A stretch of 64,000 nucleotides of DNA from Gnetum montanum (GCA_015680685.1 MNCI01014441.1:599638-663637), one strand, 5' to 3'; numbered from the stretch's first letter, positions 33,600 to 46,148 are shown. Translations and numbers: made by a program. The notes: generated from the sequence alone by a model not told the origin.

Positions 33600-34570
33600 C
33601 AGGATTCGGTAACTCATTGCCGTTGGTATCTGCTAGCTTGAACGCACCGTTGCCATACACATCAGCTACCAAGAAAGGGCCCTCCCAGTTTGCAGAGAAC
33701 TTGCCTACTGGTTCGTGAACGGCCTTGAGAATCAAATTTCCCTTCTTGATCGAACGTTGTTGAAGATTATGACGGTGCTTCTGCCTCTACTTATCTTGAT
33801 ACTTTTCGATGGTATCAAGCGTCTGTATTCGCTTCTCCTTTACTGAATCCAAATCCATGATCCGAGATTCGGTGTGTTGAGCCTCATTTATAATCGTGGA
33901 GAGGACCATTCATAGAGAAGGAACTTGTAATTCGAGGGGCAACATTGCCTCAGATCCATAGACTAGGCTATAGGGTGTACTATCTGTAGCTGTTCTGCAT
34001 GTGGTACGATACGCCCATAGCACATAAAGGATCTTTTCATGCCACCATCTCTTGTTGCTGTCAAGCATTATCTTGAGTAAGTTGATAATGACCTTTTTTG
34101 TCGCTTTAGCTTGATCATTCACTTGCGGGTAATAAGGCGAAGAAAAAGATTGTTTGATAGCAAGGTTGTCACAAAAGGATTTGGTTTCCAGACTGCTAAA
34201 TTGTGGCCCATTGTCGGTCACAATAGTCATCGGGAGACCAAATCTAGTTACAATGTTATCTAAAATAAAATGACAGATCTGTTGAGACGTGATCTTTCGC
34301 AAAGGGATGGCTTCCACCCACTTTGTGAAGTACTTAGTGGTGGTGATTATGAAGCTATGACCTGCGGAAGATTTCGGTGTGATAGGCCCTATAATATCTA
34401 ATCCCCATCGTTGAAAGGGCCATGTTATCTGAGTCGTGTGTAGTTCTGTAGGCAACACATGTATAAAGTTTGCATAACGCTGACACGTGTCGCATGTTTT
34501 AACCTTTGTAAGACAATCTGTTTTCATGTACGGCCAATAATACCCTAAGGGACCGATTTTAGAGGCCATG
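33600..34570 (-). pseudogene. Integrase of element B
   Basis: The main open piece is 33910-34569 (219 codons, minus): GYYWPYMKTDC, zinc-binding CDTCQRYAN, WGLDIIGPITP (Asp 1), IVTDNGPQF (Asp 2), then PYYPQVNDQAKATKK. There the usual catalytic Glu is Lys (AAA) and the Gly of NGQ is Asp. The C-terminal part (33600-33900) continues with GNLILKAVHEP and NWEGPFLVADVYG-like sequence in a shifted frame. It would be inactive if the Lys is at the true catalytic position. Confidence 0.82.
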
Positions 34571-34849
34571 GCTCGTGGTGCTACGTGTCCTCCGAATAAT
34601 CCCTCGTGGACTTCACCGACTATACGTTGCGCCTGGTCTTTATTAACGCAAGTGAGCAGTACTCCATCAAAAGAGCGTCTACAAAGGGTACTATCTCCTA
34701 TGATGACGTACTGCCTAGCTCGCTTATGGATAACATTTTTCTATGCACGTGTTAGCTCGTGTGGTGGTTCGCCATGCAAGAGGTAAGTTTTAATGTTGTC
34801 GTACCACTCTAGCGTTCTATCCTCGAGCAGTGAAGATATTTGCACCGCC

Positions 34850-35403
34850 TAAATGATAGGATCTGTACAATCTGTTATTAAGGTAGGACAAGTGTCGAAC
34901 AGGTGCGATGACATGTTTAAAGCTAATGTAGCCAGTGCATCGGCTAGCGTATTGTCATTTCAAGGCACGTGTTGGGCATCGATCGTTGTGAACTGCTTCA
35001 GAAGATCTTTAGCCATATCGCAGTAGGGCTGTAAATGTGCAGCCTTGCAGGCATAGAATCCTGTGATTTGATTTATAACAAGCATTGAATCGCCCCTAAT
35101 TGCCAGGTGTTGAACATCAAGCCCTCTAGTTGTTAATAATCCCCTGAGGAGCCCCTCGTACTCTGCCATGTTGTTCATACAGGGAAAGGTCAAGTGATAA
35201 GCGTGCAGACGCACATCCTCAGGTGATAGCGAAATGACTATGGCGGCACTGCAGCCTCTAGCGGTTGAAGCTCCTTCAAAATGTAACGTTGCTTCAAGGC
35301 CTGTTAGAATAGGGCTTAGACTATGTACATACTCGTCTGGAAATTTAGGCTCTATCGTTGCCTGACTGTCTACAGGCGATGTTATTAGTTGGTCAGCTAT
35401 CAC
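34850..35403 (-). pseudogene. Archaeal-type RNase H of element B
   Basis: Minus-strand 147-codon piece (34960-35403): TLHFEGASTARGCSAAIV replaces the first catalytic Asp by Glu; MAEYEGLLRGL keeps the Glu; AIRGDSMLVINQI keeps the second Asp. The frame breaks near 34960, where the last Asp region (NTLADALATLAL-like) follows. The equivalent in C reads LYFDGAS, so the Glu is a private change in B. Confidence 0.82.
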
Positions 35404-35409
35404 TTGGCC

Positions 35410-37044
35410 TTTCGTAGAAGATTAACCAATATAATGCAGATCAAATTCTACCGTGATAGCTTTCCAATGAGCTATTTTATTACTTTCGTACAGGTTATGC
35501 GTAATAGCCCTAAGGATGTTATTTTTGCATATTATATTGACCTGGCTATGGAAGAGATAGTGTCTGCATTTCTTGAGTGTAAATACTAACACTAGGTAAT
35601 TACGCTCTACTTCGTTATACCTCATTTCATATGTACATAGAGCATGACTCAAGTAGTATATGGGTACTTCTGACCCATCATCTCTCTTTTGACAGAGTAA
35701 TGCAGCTAAGGCTACGTCTGATGTTGCAAGGTAAATGTAAAACGGTTGATCCCTTTGTGGTGGGAATACTGTTGGCAAGTGTTGAAGTTCTTGCTTCAAG
35801 CTGTCAAACGCACACTGACAATCGTTTGTCCATTCGAAATTAACCCCCTTTTTAAGCAGATGCTGCATGGGGTGTAACTTATCTGTTAGTCTTGAAATGA
35901 ACCACCTGATAAATTGTAACCTCCCTTGCAATCCGCGTAATTGCTTGAGATTCGTAGGGGGTGTCAATTCAAAAATGGCTTTGACTTTGTCAGGGTCTAC
36001 TCGTATGCCAATTTCCGATACCACAAACCTTAACATGTATCCGGTTTTGACTCCGAATACGCACTTCTTTGGGTTGAGCTGGAGGTCGTATTTAGAGCAT
36101 CTTTTAAGGACTAACTCTAGATCCTCCAAATGATCTTCTGACCTTATAGACTTAACAGCTATATCGTCAACATAATCATTCATTCTCCCTAGGAGGTAAT
36201 CGCTAAAGATATATGTCATAGCTCGTTGGTACGTAGTTCTGGCATTTTTTAAACCGAAAGACATCATGGTGTAACAAAAGGTCCTCTAGGGTGTCATAAA
36301 GGTAGTTATCAGCTGGTGTTCTGGGTTGATGCGTATTTGATTGTAGCCTGAGAAGCCATCCATGAAGGATAAAAGCACATGCCCAGCGGTTATACCCACT
36401 AGTTGGTCGATACTCAGTAATGGGAAATTATCCTTGATTATAGCTTTTTTCAAGTCTCAGAAGTCTATGCAGATGCGTATCTCTCTGGTATTTTTAGGAA
36501 CAACTACAATGTTAGATACCTAATCTAAGTAATCGACCGCGCGGATAAAACCAGCCTGGTATAGTTTAGTGATCTCATCACGTACTACTAGTGCGACTTC
36601 TGGCTTAATTTTTCGTGCTTTCTGTCTAACTGCTTTGATATGGGGATCTAGAATTATGTTGTGTTGTATTAATCTTAGGTCTAGTCCTGGCATATTTTCG
36701 TATGACTATGCAAACACTGTGATGTTGTTCTGGAGGACCTGCTTTATGTTATCATGTACCTTTTGGTCTAGTAAAGAAGTAACCTTAAGAGTTTTAGTCT
36801 CACCTTTATGCGTAACCACAGAGACCTCGTTAAGGAGGTCTTCGTTTACATCTCTAGCTTCCAGATCTAGCATGCACGTCGATTGTTCTGGCCAGTCTAG
36901 AGATGTTTCCGACGTGGCTATGGTTGTGTCATCGAGGGCAAGGTTAGTTTCTACTAGTGTGGGATCAAATTGTCTAATGATTTCCCCGTGTGGGCCTATT
37001 AAAACTAGGAGCGTAGATAAAGTTTCGTCCATTTGGCAATTGTC
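35410..37044 (-). pseudogene. Reverse transcriptase and RNase H of element B
   Basis: Minus strand from 37044: linker with LVLIGPHGEIIRQFDP and HKGETKTLKVTSLLD (36706-37059). RT fingers and palm follow in broken frames (36270-36700; IRICIDF, GYNQIRINP region). Then 35422-36267 is open (281 codons), with MMSFGLKNARTTYQRAMTYI, LNDYVDD-type catalytic box (MNDYVDDIAVK), NPKKCVFGVKTGYM, and RNase H FYIYLATSDVALAALLCQK and YYLSHALCTYE. The upstream end at 37044/37045 is preceded on the sense strand by a TTTTGCAG acceptor-like site with a pyrimidine-rich stretch, which would suit the PR-RT intron known from Ogre elements. Confidence 0.83.
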
Positions 37045-37243
37045 CTGCAAAATTGTCAAATATGAAAGTAATTAGAAAAAGGCTAAGTTGGATGCGATAA
37101 ACATTTAGCGTATAATGCTTCGTTTAGTCTAAAAAGAAAAAGGATGTGATGTGACGTTGCTGAACGTGAGAAGCTAACTGAATTTTGAACATCGTGAGCA
37201 GCCTGTAATTAATGCGACCTGATTACGAGGAGATAAGATGCAG

Positions 37244-37265
37244 TAGTTTAAGGTCGTTTCAGACC
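37244..37265 (-). repeat. Single hairpin unit upstream of the antisense promoter, element B
   Basis: TAGTTTAA followed by GGTC-GTTTCA-GACC (37252-37265). The matching place in C has GGTC-CGGAAT-GACC-CTAAACTA at 61433-61454. Confidence 0.7.
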
Positions 37266-37382
37266 GTAATGCATGCGATATCTATCGCAATTAATGCCTT
37301 GATTTTCGGGTTCCAGCTCATACTGACACCAGAATTTGGGCAAGTTTCGCTTAAATCGGGCGTCAAGTTGGTTAGTTTCGCA

Positions 37383-37387
37383 TATAA
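37383..37387 (+). promoter_or_regulatory. TATA box of the antisense gene in element B
   Basis: CATATAAGTAG lies about 130 bases upstream of the ATG. The aligned place in C reads TTTATAAACTAG, and flanking sequence (GTTCATA, AAAACA) is also shared. Confidence 0.5.
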
Positions 37388-37514
37388 GTAGGCAGTTCAT
37401 ATCGAAAACAAGCTGTTGGCTATTGCAAATTTGAATTCTCGGCTATCATAGAGAGAAGGAGAAAGAGCAAAAGATTACAGCACGTTATTTGTGAAGGTGT
37501 TCAGGACTGTAACA

Positions 37515-40500
37515 ATGGCGTCGAAAGTGAGAGGAAAGAATACCAAGTTGGCTAAAATCGACGAAGTACAAGGGAGCCTGCAGCGTGCTTCGCAGGCCTT
37601 GGTCGAAGTGAGAGATGTCACTCCCCTGAATCGGTAGGCCATCCCTTACTTACTCGTATTGCTTCCTATGATATGCTTTTTTTTGTGTTTATTCTTCTGC
37701 GTCCTCTGCGTAAACTAGAGTTTAGGTTGTAGACCTCGTATTGAAGCGAGGGTTTAGACAACAGTATTGCATCTATCGCCGTTGTCTGAGACAAACCTTG
37801 TACTATTACAAGGGTTTTGATGATTTCAGCTGTATGGCTAGAGCGTAATTTTGTAAATTTTCCTATAGTTTAAGCATGCAATCGGAATCTAGATGGTAAC
37901 GTGTTTATTTTCTGTACAGTATCATGGTGAAACCCATCCTAATCATTTTGGATATAGTCGGGGTTTTATGTTGTATAAACCCTATCGTACCCAATGTTCC
38001 TCCCCCTCAAACTCGGGTTCAGGGGAAGGCCATATAGTTTCGAAAGGGTGCGCTAGAGTTTTTGCAGTTTTTGCTGTGTAATTACAGTATTCTTGTGTGG
38101 TCGCATCTATCGGGCGATGTGGCCAGCACTATTTTGGAACATCTGTTAGTGGGTTTTATGCAGGGCATCCTGGCTTTCCTGACAGATGGGGCTATTGATA
38201 CTAGGCGTCCCCAAGACCGTGAACTTAGCGCCAGAGGATTAAGGCGTCTAGGTTGGATCTGGGAGATGCACAGATTTAGCTGTTATCATGCGTATAATAC
38301 TTTGTTCGTGGCTCATCATGTCTCGACTTACTTTCAGAATCCACCAGGCACGGTGTATTATTCGGGCGGGTAAGTTATTTTACTGACGGTATTGTCAATA
38401 TGTTTCTAATGTCTGAATTTGCAAAGCGTAGGATAGTAATGTGTTATATGATACAGGTTTTTCATCAACAAAAATGGGTTAGTAGGCAATAATGATACAT
38501 TGTCTTGGACCGAAATGACAATAAAGGAGTTTACGTCCACCAACAACGTACGCGCTGGTGTAATGGGGCAAATGGCTTTTGACATTCACGAGTATCCCAC
38601 CCGTTATGCTGATTCCTTCAAGAATTGTTAGAACCTCGGGTGGTTACATGAGGAATGGACTTTGAACCCACCCCTTACCCTCGCGGATGTGCAAAGGAAG
38701 CTCCCTCCATTTCTTTTGTCATTTGGACCTGGTAAGGTTTCGTTGCTGCTATTAACTACAGGATATTACATTTTTTTTTGTTTTGAAATGTTGCGTAATG
38801 GTGTTTTCGCTATCTTGACATGTGCCTTGTGTTATCAGTCAGGGAATCCCGAGAGATTACCATCACGATTTCTGGCCGCGAGGCGAACACCCTCCTTTTC
38901 CGTTATGGCGACATAAAGGAGGCACAAAGCTGGCTTGGCCACGCGGCAGCCCAGTTGCGTTGGTCACCAAGCTACGGGAAGCGAGGTTGATGCATTTATT
39001 TTTAGCCGTAACCCGTGATGTCCTCGCAAGAGAAATGTTAACCTAGGTTAACTCCTTCAGCGAGGGAGCTGAATGTTTTTGCACGTGCGTGCGTCACATA
39101 CGTGTAAACTTTGATATTGACGCTCAGCTGTTTACTGACCTCTTCGGCGTCCCCTCTGATGGTCTTCCCGTAGAGGAAAAATCGAGGAGAAGCGTCAAAT
39201 GTCAGGAAGAGTTGGAGGAGTGGTTGGGGACCAAGAAGGAAACCAAGGGGATCCCTTGTGAAAAGATCAACTTAGAGGTCGCAAAGACTATTTATCCCCT
39301 CTTCCAAGCCCGAGCTTTCCCCAAAACACTCTCGTAGGGGAAGTTCTTTACTATAGAAAAGGCCCGCATTATGCGAGAGGTGATGGAGGAGGGGACCCAA
39401 TTAGACTGGGCAAGCTATTTTGCTGAGGGGTTACACACTGAAATGGTGAGGCTCCGCCAAAAGCTTGAGTCGCGTTTTAGTGTTCACTTTTCCTTCTTCA
39501 TAGCTTGCCTCTGGCATTTTGCCGAATTTTTGGTTGTCCAGAGGAATGGGGTCTGGGTCCTACAAGACTAAGACCAGTTATCCAAACCTTGGATTTCTCA
39601 TATCTTCGGCACTACTCGGGCACAGGATCCTCCGGAGGGAATTAGGGAGTCGTTGTCTATAACGACTAGGGATGTGGTGGCACCTCGAATGTGGGGCCCT
39701 GACAGTGTAGGTGGGGTGCTTCCCACTTACACTGGTGATGCATCATGGGGAAAGCACCTGGCTGCAGAGATAGTAGACGTCTCGGTTCAGCATAAAAGGC
39801 CTCGCTTAACCAAGGCCCCTGTGGAACCAGCAGGTGGCATGGGCAGAACTGTGCAAGTTAGAGTTCAGCGGAGTAAACCTCCGCCTGGTAAGCGTAAAGA
39901 CATAGTGAAAGTTATGGCAATTATTGTATTACGCAACTTTATTCAGGATATTCTCAATTGTTTAAATGTTTTATTTGGCATAAACAAGGAGGCCTACGGA
40001 GCGGTTGACCCTTGAAACAGGGGCAGTGGTATTACGGCATGAGGAAGGGGCCTCAGTTTTGGAAGAGGAGGCCCCGGCTGTTAGAATAAGTGACGCATAG
40101 ACCCTTGTGCATGAGGAGAGAGAGGAGGCGGAAAACGTTGATGCACTCCCCACTGTAATAGGCAGAGGTAATTAGTGTATTAGAATTTTTTAGGAATTCT
40201 GTTAATAACTAGAAATTTTGACTTAATTACGCTACAGATGAACAAGGTGCATCCCCGTCCGCCGTTGTTAGCAGAGTGTGGGGGGAATTCCCTGATAAGT
40301 TTGCCTTCATGGAAGGCGTTGTCAATGATATGATCGAGTGCCTCGAGTGCATGGACCCTGGGGCTGGTATGTTACTACTATTGTATGCTTATTTTATTAT
40401 AAGGTTGTAATGTTTATTTACATTTGATAATATTTGTTGTCAGGAGCTCGCCTTCGATGGGATCCTACGGAGCCCATTGACCTAGACATAGTCGAGCCTT

Positions 40501-41573
40501 CATCAGACGGCGTGATCATGCCACGCAACATTTACGAGGAAATACGTAAATGTGCGTTACGCTCGACCCGCTCCTTATGGGAGAGTGAAAACATCAATGA
40601 AGACCTCTGGAAGAAGCTGTAGAGGTCAGAGAAGGAAAGGATGTCTCTGACCAAAGAGGTCGGAGACTTAAAATCGTGATGTGAATTCCTACAGGTGTGA
40701 GGAACGGGTGAAGAGGACTAGTGGACGGTTGTTATCGACTACGCTCGCTACTGGACCACATTCAGAAACAGCGTTCAAACCAGTCGAGAATTGGTGGAGC
40801 AAAGGATGCAAATAGAACTCTTGGCCCAGAAGAACCAGGACTAGGAGGACTTTTGCGCAAGCGTCCAAGAGTGGAGGCAGAAAGAAAAAGATCACAAGCA
40901 TCTGTATAAGCAAGAAAGTCTCGCTTATCGTCAGCACTATCGAGATTCTGCCGTTGAAGCTCAATCCTTGTGGGTGTTCCTCGACGTCATAGGCGCATCT
41001 AAGGCCTTCGAGAAGTTCCAGGAGCAGGTGACGGTAAGCGCATCTCCGGAAAGGAAAATTACTCTTCCCGAGGAGGAGACTACAGTCCCCACCTTCTTCC
41101 CCAAACCACCCCGATGGACTAGCGTGGAGAAAGGGAAATTGAAGGCTAGAACTATTCTGGGGGATGGAGTATGGTCTAAGTTAACCGAAGACGAAATCAT
41201 GCAACGCCTGTGGGTCGGTTTAGACCAACTCCCCTTTGCTGCGGATGCAGGACCATCACGAGTAAGTTTGAATGTTATTGAATTTAAATTTTCTGATTTA
41301 TTTTATCATGGTTTTTGCTTATGTATTTATTGTATGTAGGTACAAGGAGTGGATGAAGAAGGTGAACAGGATGAGGAGCGCGTTCAGGAAGAAGAGTGTA
41401 ATGACGCAGACCGTCATCTTGGGGAGGCAGTGTTAGTGCAAGAACCCTGTAAAGATGACATTCCTCACGAAGGAATACTCTCTAAAAATGACGGTTCACT
41501 CGAGGACGATTTGTTAGGCTTAGAGGCAGACCTAAGGGACACTGGTGATAGTGGTACTAGGGGGGATGCGTAA
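37515..41573 (+). pseudogene. Antisense eight-exon gene between protease and RT of element B
   Basis: Exons by GT-AG signals and comparison with C: 37515-37633, 37920-38369, 38457-38731, 38839-39887, 39989-40167, 40238-40366, 40444-41261, 41340-41573 (TAA). It starts MASKVRGKNTKLAKIDEVQ. Exon 2 has a hydrophobic KPILIILDIVGVLCC and, in a shifted frame, VWSHLSGDVASTILEHLL. Exon 4 carries RVNFDIDAQLFTDLFGVPSD and LDWASYFAEGLHTEMVRLRQ. Exon 7 is charged, probably coiled coil, with EEETTVPTFFPKPPRWTSVE; exon 8 is acidic. I do not recognise the fold. It is reminiscent of additional ORFs (some antisense) reported in Tat elements, but those I recall lie next to the LTRs rather than between PR and RT. 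Single-base shifts and stops (exon 2, exon 4 after codon for SYGKRG, exon 7) mean this copy is dead. Divergence from C is mainly synonymous, so the ancestor was a working protein. Confidence 0.78.
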
Positions 41574-41767
41574 TTGTGATTTACGCATGATTTTATTGAT
41601 GAAATTTGAACAATGGTAATATGAATGTTGGCGAGATTACTCATGAGATTTTGTTTATGCTTTCTTATTTATTTTACGTTTAATTTTATGTCTTTATTTA
41701 TACAAAGCGTAAACAGAATTGTTAAAGACTTTGGATAGGTTGCGTTATTATGACTATAGAATGGAAT

Positions 41768-41885
41768 TGCTAGTTTTAGGCCGTTGCGGTCCGTCACATA
41801 GCGTTTGCGTAAGATATAAATGAGTGAACTTGCTAGTTTTAGGTCATTGCAGGCCATTACTAGTTTTAGGCCATTGCGGGCCATT
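41768..41885 (-). repeat. Hairpin-repeat array after protease, element B
   Basis: Three units: TAGTTTTA-GGCC-GTTGC-GGTCC, TAGTTTTA-GGTC-ATTGCA-GGCC and TAGTTTTA-GGCC-ATTGCG-GGCC. Same orientation relative to the sense strand as in C (56252-56785) and E (50150-50560). Confidence 0.75.
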
Positions 41886-42115
41886 TGCGTACTTCTGGGA
41901 GTGTAATTGATAAAAATGTACATATTTGCGTAATTGTGCTATATGACTAATAGAAGTCAAGAAGCGTAAATGGCATAAAATGGGAAATGTAAATAGCGTA
42001 ATGGACAGAAAGTGTAAATATGTATGTATATTAAAGAAAACTAACAATCAAATTTGATAAGCGTAAGCGGAAAACTAGTAAAAGCGTAACGATGCGCATA
42101 AATACCACTTAGATC

Positions 42116-42940
42116 AATCGCTAGCCCGCAATTGTTTCTTAATGGCTTTTACGTTCAGTGGTGCGTAAGAGCGAGGAGGTTTATGGCCTGACTCTTCCAC
42201 ATCGTCCTCTCCTCCCTGAAATGGTAAGTCAGCCCAGGCAAGGCTGTCATCATTCATTTTGACTTGTTCGGAGATCTGGACATGGGTTTGGTCTTCAGGC
42301 ATCTCGATCTCCGAACCTCGTTCTTCTTCGATGTTATTGATAGTCCTAGAAGTTATTTCATCACCGTGTATAACTACCTCTCCCCCCGCATAAGGGAGGT
42401 GTATCTCTTGGTGTATTGGTGATGAAACTGCCCTCAATTGGGCCAGCCAGGACCTCCCTAGAATCAGGTTGAAACCGGGCATCTCTTCGACAACGAGAAA
42501 TGTGGCGTCTGTTGGGAATTGGTCTCCTGCCACAAAATCGATATGCACCGTCCCCTTAACTTGAACTCGTGCCCCGTTGAACGACTTTAGGCACAATGTT
42601 GTTGTAGGACTGATCTAGTCGACCAGGCCCAACTTATCCACTATAGGATAAGGGATGACATTCGTAGCCGTGCCATCGTCAACGTGCACCCTCCGAATCC
42701 GATGTTGACCAACCCGGATGGTGATGAACATGGGTTCTATTGTCACTTGACCTTTCTTGGGATCATCTTTGATGGATTTATCGTGAAAGGTTAAAGGGGG
42801 TGGTTTAGGTTGCTCAGCAACGGGAGGAAGCATGACATCATGTATTGCTTCCTCTTCCGCTGGTAAGCCTTCATCCACAGGTATAGATGTCAGCATACGG
42901 ACCATAGCCTCATGATGCTTTTGAGATGTCATAAGCAAGT
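42116..42940 (-). pseudogene. Retropepsin-type protease of element B
   Basis: Minus frames 42615-42938 and 42114-42596, separated by one in-frame stop. The flap-side sequence TIRVGQHRIRRVHVDDGTAT contains the catalytic D-D-G-T box; then YPIVDKLG, and later FLVVEEMPGFNLILGRSWLA, the conserved second half of gypsy proteases with the GRSWL signature. It ends KAIKKQLRASD, whose counterpart in C is at 56060. The protease would process Gag and Pol. The usual DSG/DTG triad is DDG here and DEG in C, a family variant also known in plant Tat elements. Confidence 0.82.
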
Positions 42941-42959
42941 CATAGAGACTCAGCGTTGT

Positions 42960-45930
42960 GTTCTTCTATTTCAGAGCTTGCTTAACTTGCGTAAATGCGT
43001 CGAGGAGGTCCCGTTCTCGGCTAGGTTGCTTATCCCCTCTGTCTTCTTCTATTCGCCCTAAGAGACGAATCTCCCGAGGCGGAACAGCGTTAGTCAGAGG
43101 ATTGTGTTTCTTTCTGCTGAGGGGAGGTGGCTGTGTTTCTGTATCCTTGTCTTGCCCATAAGGTTTAGGCGCAGGGACAGAGGCCAGGGGCCTGGGCTTA
43201 GCGAAGCCTAGTGTAGAGTGGTTTTTGGAGCCATTAATTGACGCATCTCCTTCCTTTTTTTTATTTGGTGGTGGTTGGTGGTTTTGGTTAGAAGCTTGCC
43301 CATGCGTAAAAGGAGCAGCCAATGGTTTTGGTACCCTCAGGATAAAAGGCACCTTAGGAGTGGGCGCAGACGTGGCTGCGGCTTTATCATTAACGTGAGA
43401 CCGAGTTATGATGAGAGAGGGCGCTCGAATAACAAAGGGTGGCCTCAAAACGCCACTAACTACCGGTGAAGAACTTGCCCCCTGGGGTGAACTAGTAGGC
43501 ACGCATAAAAAAGGGTTGTTTAGGTGGTACCTTCCCTTCACCATCCGTACTTACCACGTTGATGGTGTACGGTGCGTTATTTGCGTTTAACGGGTCCTTG
43601 TACACATGCAACACCTGGTTTTCGAGACGTGTTGGACTACTGTCGTCTAGTTTCAGAGAACCATCGTTAATCATGCGTTGAATGTCGTCCTTCAATGCCT
43701 AGCAGTAATCAGTATCATGACCACACAATTGATGGTAGTCACAAAAACGGTCCAGCCTAAAAGACTTCGGAACTGGTGGTTTGTTAGGTAGGGCTAAAGA
43801 AGGGTTCTTCAATAATTCACAATAACGCCTGTGACGCTGGAGAGCTTCTTTGGATACCTTTTTATTCTGAATGTATCTTGTCCCTAATAGTTATTTCAAC
43901 AGTTCCGAATGTTTTATAGACAGAGCTATATATTTTGAGCGATCTTTACGCTCGAAGTTTGGCCTTGGCTGGGGGGGCTTTTCAGGGGCAGGTGTGTCTT
44001 GGATGGTGTTGCTTGCACTAGCCGTGGTCTCGACAGACGCTGTGGGTGCCTTCTTATTATTCTTATTTTTAGCGCCCTCAGCCACGCAGCTACTGTCGTC
44101 GTTGTTACTTTGCCCTTGTCTTTACCCTTATTATTGACGTTTTTATAGGCCACGTACGCCGGGTCTTTGCTAGCCTCAGCAGCATCCTGGATGCTCTTAG
44201 TTTGGGCGAAAGCCTGACTTAAGGAGTTAGGGGCAAGGTAATATAGTTTAGACTTGATGAAGTCATTAACTACTCCTTTGAAAATAGCCAGCAGATGGGC
44301 TTCCACAATAGGCTCACAAATTTCATTCAAAGTAGTGCTCCATCGCTATATAAACTTCTGGACTGGTTCAAGTGGGTCTTGCTTCACTCCCATAAGTTGG
44401 TCAAACGTGACTTCTGGCTTTAAATTGTACTTAAAGCGAGTCACGAATTGTGTTAGGAGCTCTTCCAAGGTTGAGATGGAAGAGCGAGGAAGCGCTCGAT
44501 ACTAGTCTAAAGCTTTCCTTGCGAGAGACATTGCAAAGACACGGATAATTGTATGAGGCCATTGCTGCAATAACAAGGATTTAGACCTGAAGGTAACAAT
44601 GTGAGCATTAGGATCTCCTTCCTCGTTATATTTAGTAAAATGGAGCAACGACATCCCTGGAGGCAACGATAGCATAGGAACCACTGGTCTGATAGGATCA
44701 TCCTGGTAGAAATCCATGACTTGTATCGTATCAGAGCCAGCAGCTTTAAGGTGCCTAACTTCCTTAGTGAGAGTCTGAATAAGCAAAAAAGCTTGATCCA
44801 GAGTTGGTGATGAAGGAGTCTGCGCAGGAGGAGCTGGGGGTTGTACTAAAAGAGCAGTGCCAAGCAATGGGAATGTAGCGATGGTTTGGCTGACAGGTGG
44901 TGCAACAGGGACTATCCCCGTGGATGGAGTTGCCTGTGGAAGCCACCACCCACCAGGCTGAGCAGAGAGATTGGCCGTCGCTGGATGTGTAGGATGGAAA
45001 TTGTAAGGATATTGTGGGTTTATTTGTGGGACATGCATGGTAGGTGCAGCTAAGGGTTGCACACCGTATAATGCAGATTGATTATGTGAAATAGGCGGGA
45101 TCCACTGACCAGCCGTGGGTTGTTGAATAGATTGCTGCGATTGAACAGTGGTTGCGATCTGTTGTCTTGCAATGGGTTGCACCGGATTTTGCACTAGGCG
45201 GGTTATAGGTGTGGTATGAGGTTGCACATGGGGAATGAAATGAGGTGCGGTAGACGCAGGTACCACCGACGAAATACTGATTACATGTGGCGATGAGACT
45301 GCCCCCATGGTATTTTGAGATGGTATTTGTACTTGCAGGACTGAGGATTGCGTGGTGGCCTGCAGGATGACAAAAATATGGGTTTGTGTAGTCATGACTG
45401 AGTTGAGATGGGAGGCTTCTCCGATGAGAGGAAACAAGGGATTTATGTATGTATGGGGACTGAGGGTATGATATGAATCCACGTGTTCAGATTAGGCTAC
45501 GAGTTCATCTTCCTCTTCTTCCCCGTTTTGAGGTTCTAGAATGGACCGTGTAGTCTGACTCCTAGCCATAACCAGCTGGGTCAGGAGTTCATGATAATGT
45601 TCGATCAGGGGGACAATGACATAGGCGGTAGGGGTGAAATCTTGGCCCCCTTTGTGGATCAGCTCATAATTTCATTTTGCCTCAATCTCGGCTCGGGTAA
45701 GAGCGAGCTTTGCCTGGATCTTGACGCAAATGAAATTGTACTCTTTCAGAGTCACGACGGTGAATACAGGATCCTTGCCCTGTAACCTCAACGAATGATG
45801 TGACGGTCCTTGAGGTCCTATTGCACTAGAAGCTGGTCTGGTGGTGGCGATGGGATTTACGAATGTGGCACCCGAGTCGGTGGTGATCATAGCAGCAGTG
45901 GTTGCATATGCAGAATCCATTTCTCAGATA
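42960..45930 (-). pseudogene. Gag of element B
   Basis: The first Met piece is 45672-45920 (MDSAYATTAAMITTDS). A long open frame at 44502-45482 (326 codons) is rich in Pro, Gln and Thr and ends in the capsid start: MDFYQDDP, MLSLPPGMSLLHFTKYNEEG, HIVTFRSKSLLLQQ, FAMSLARKALDWY. The retrotransposon-gag domain continues at 43926-44500 (EELLTQFV, QDPLEPVQKFI, VEAHLLAIFKGVVNDFIKSK). A zinc-knuckle-like YCxHQLCGHDTDYC region lies near 43700-43750, followed by a proline-rich linker (42966-43544). About five frame breaks. Confidence 0.82.
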
Positions 45931-46148
45931 GGTTAATGAAAAGAAATGATAGGATCTAAAAGGCGACGGCCAAACAAAATTATGAATGGGCTTTTTACCC
46001 TGTAGGATTCCAAAGGAATCGTTGCTGTGACCAATATACACCACAGGATTTTTTGTAAACTTCCCTAGAGGTATTACGTTTACGTTTTTTATAGACGTGG
46101 ATATGGATCGCTTACAGGGCTACCCGTAAAATATGGAACAGAGGTTCA

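Noticed and set aside
44502-45482. Host proline/glutamine-rich transcription factor
   Set aside because: The frame ends in the gag core (HIVTFRSKSL ... ALDWY) and C has the same arrangement after its LTR, so it is Gag.
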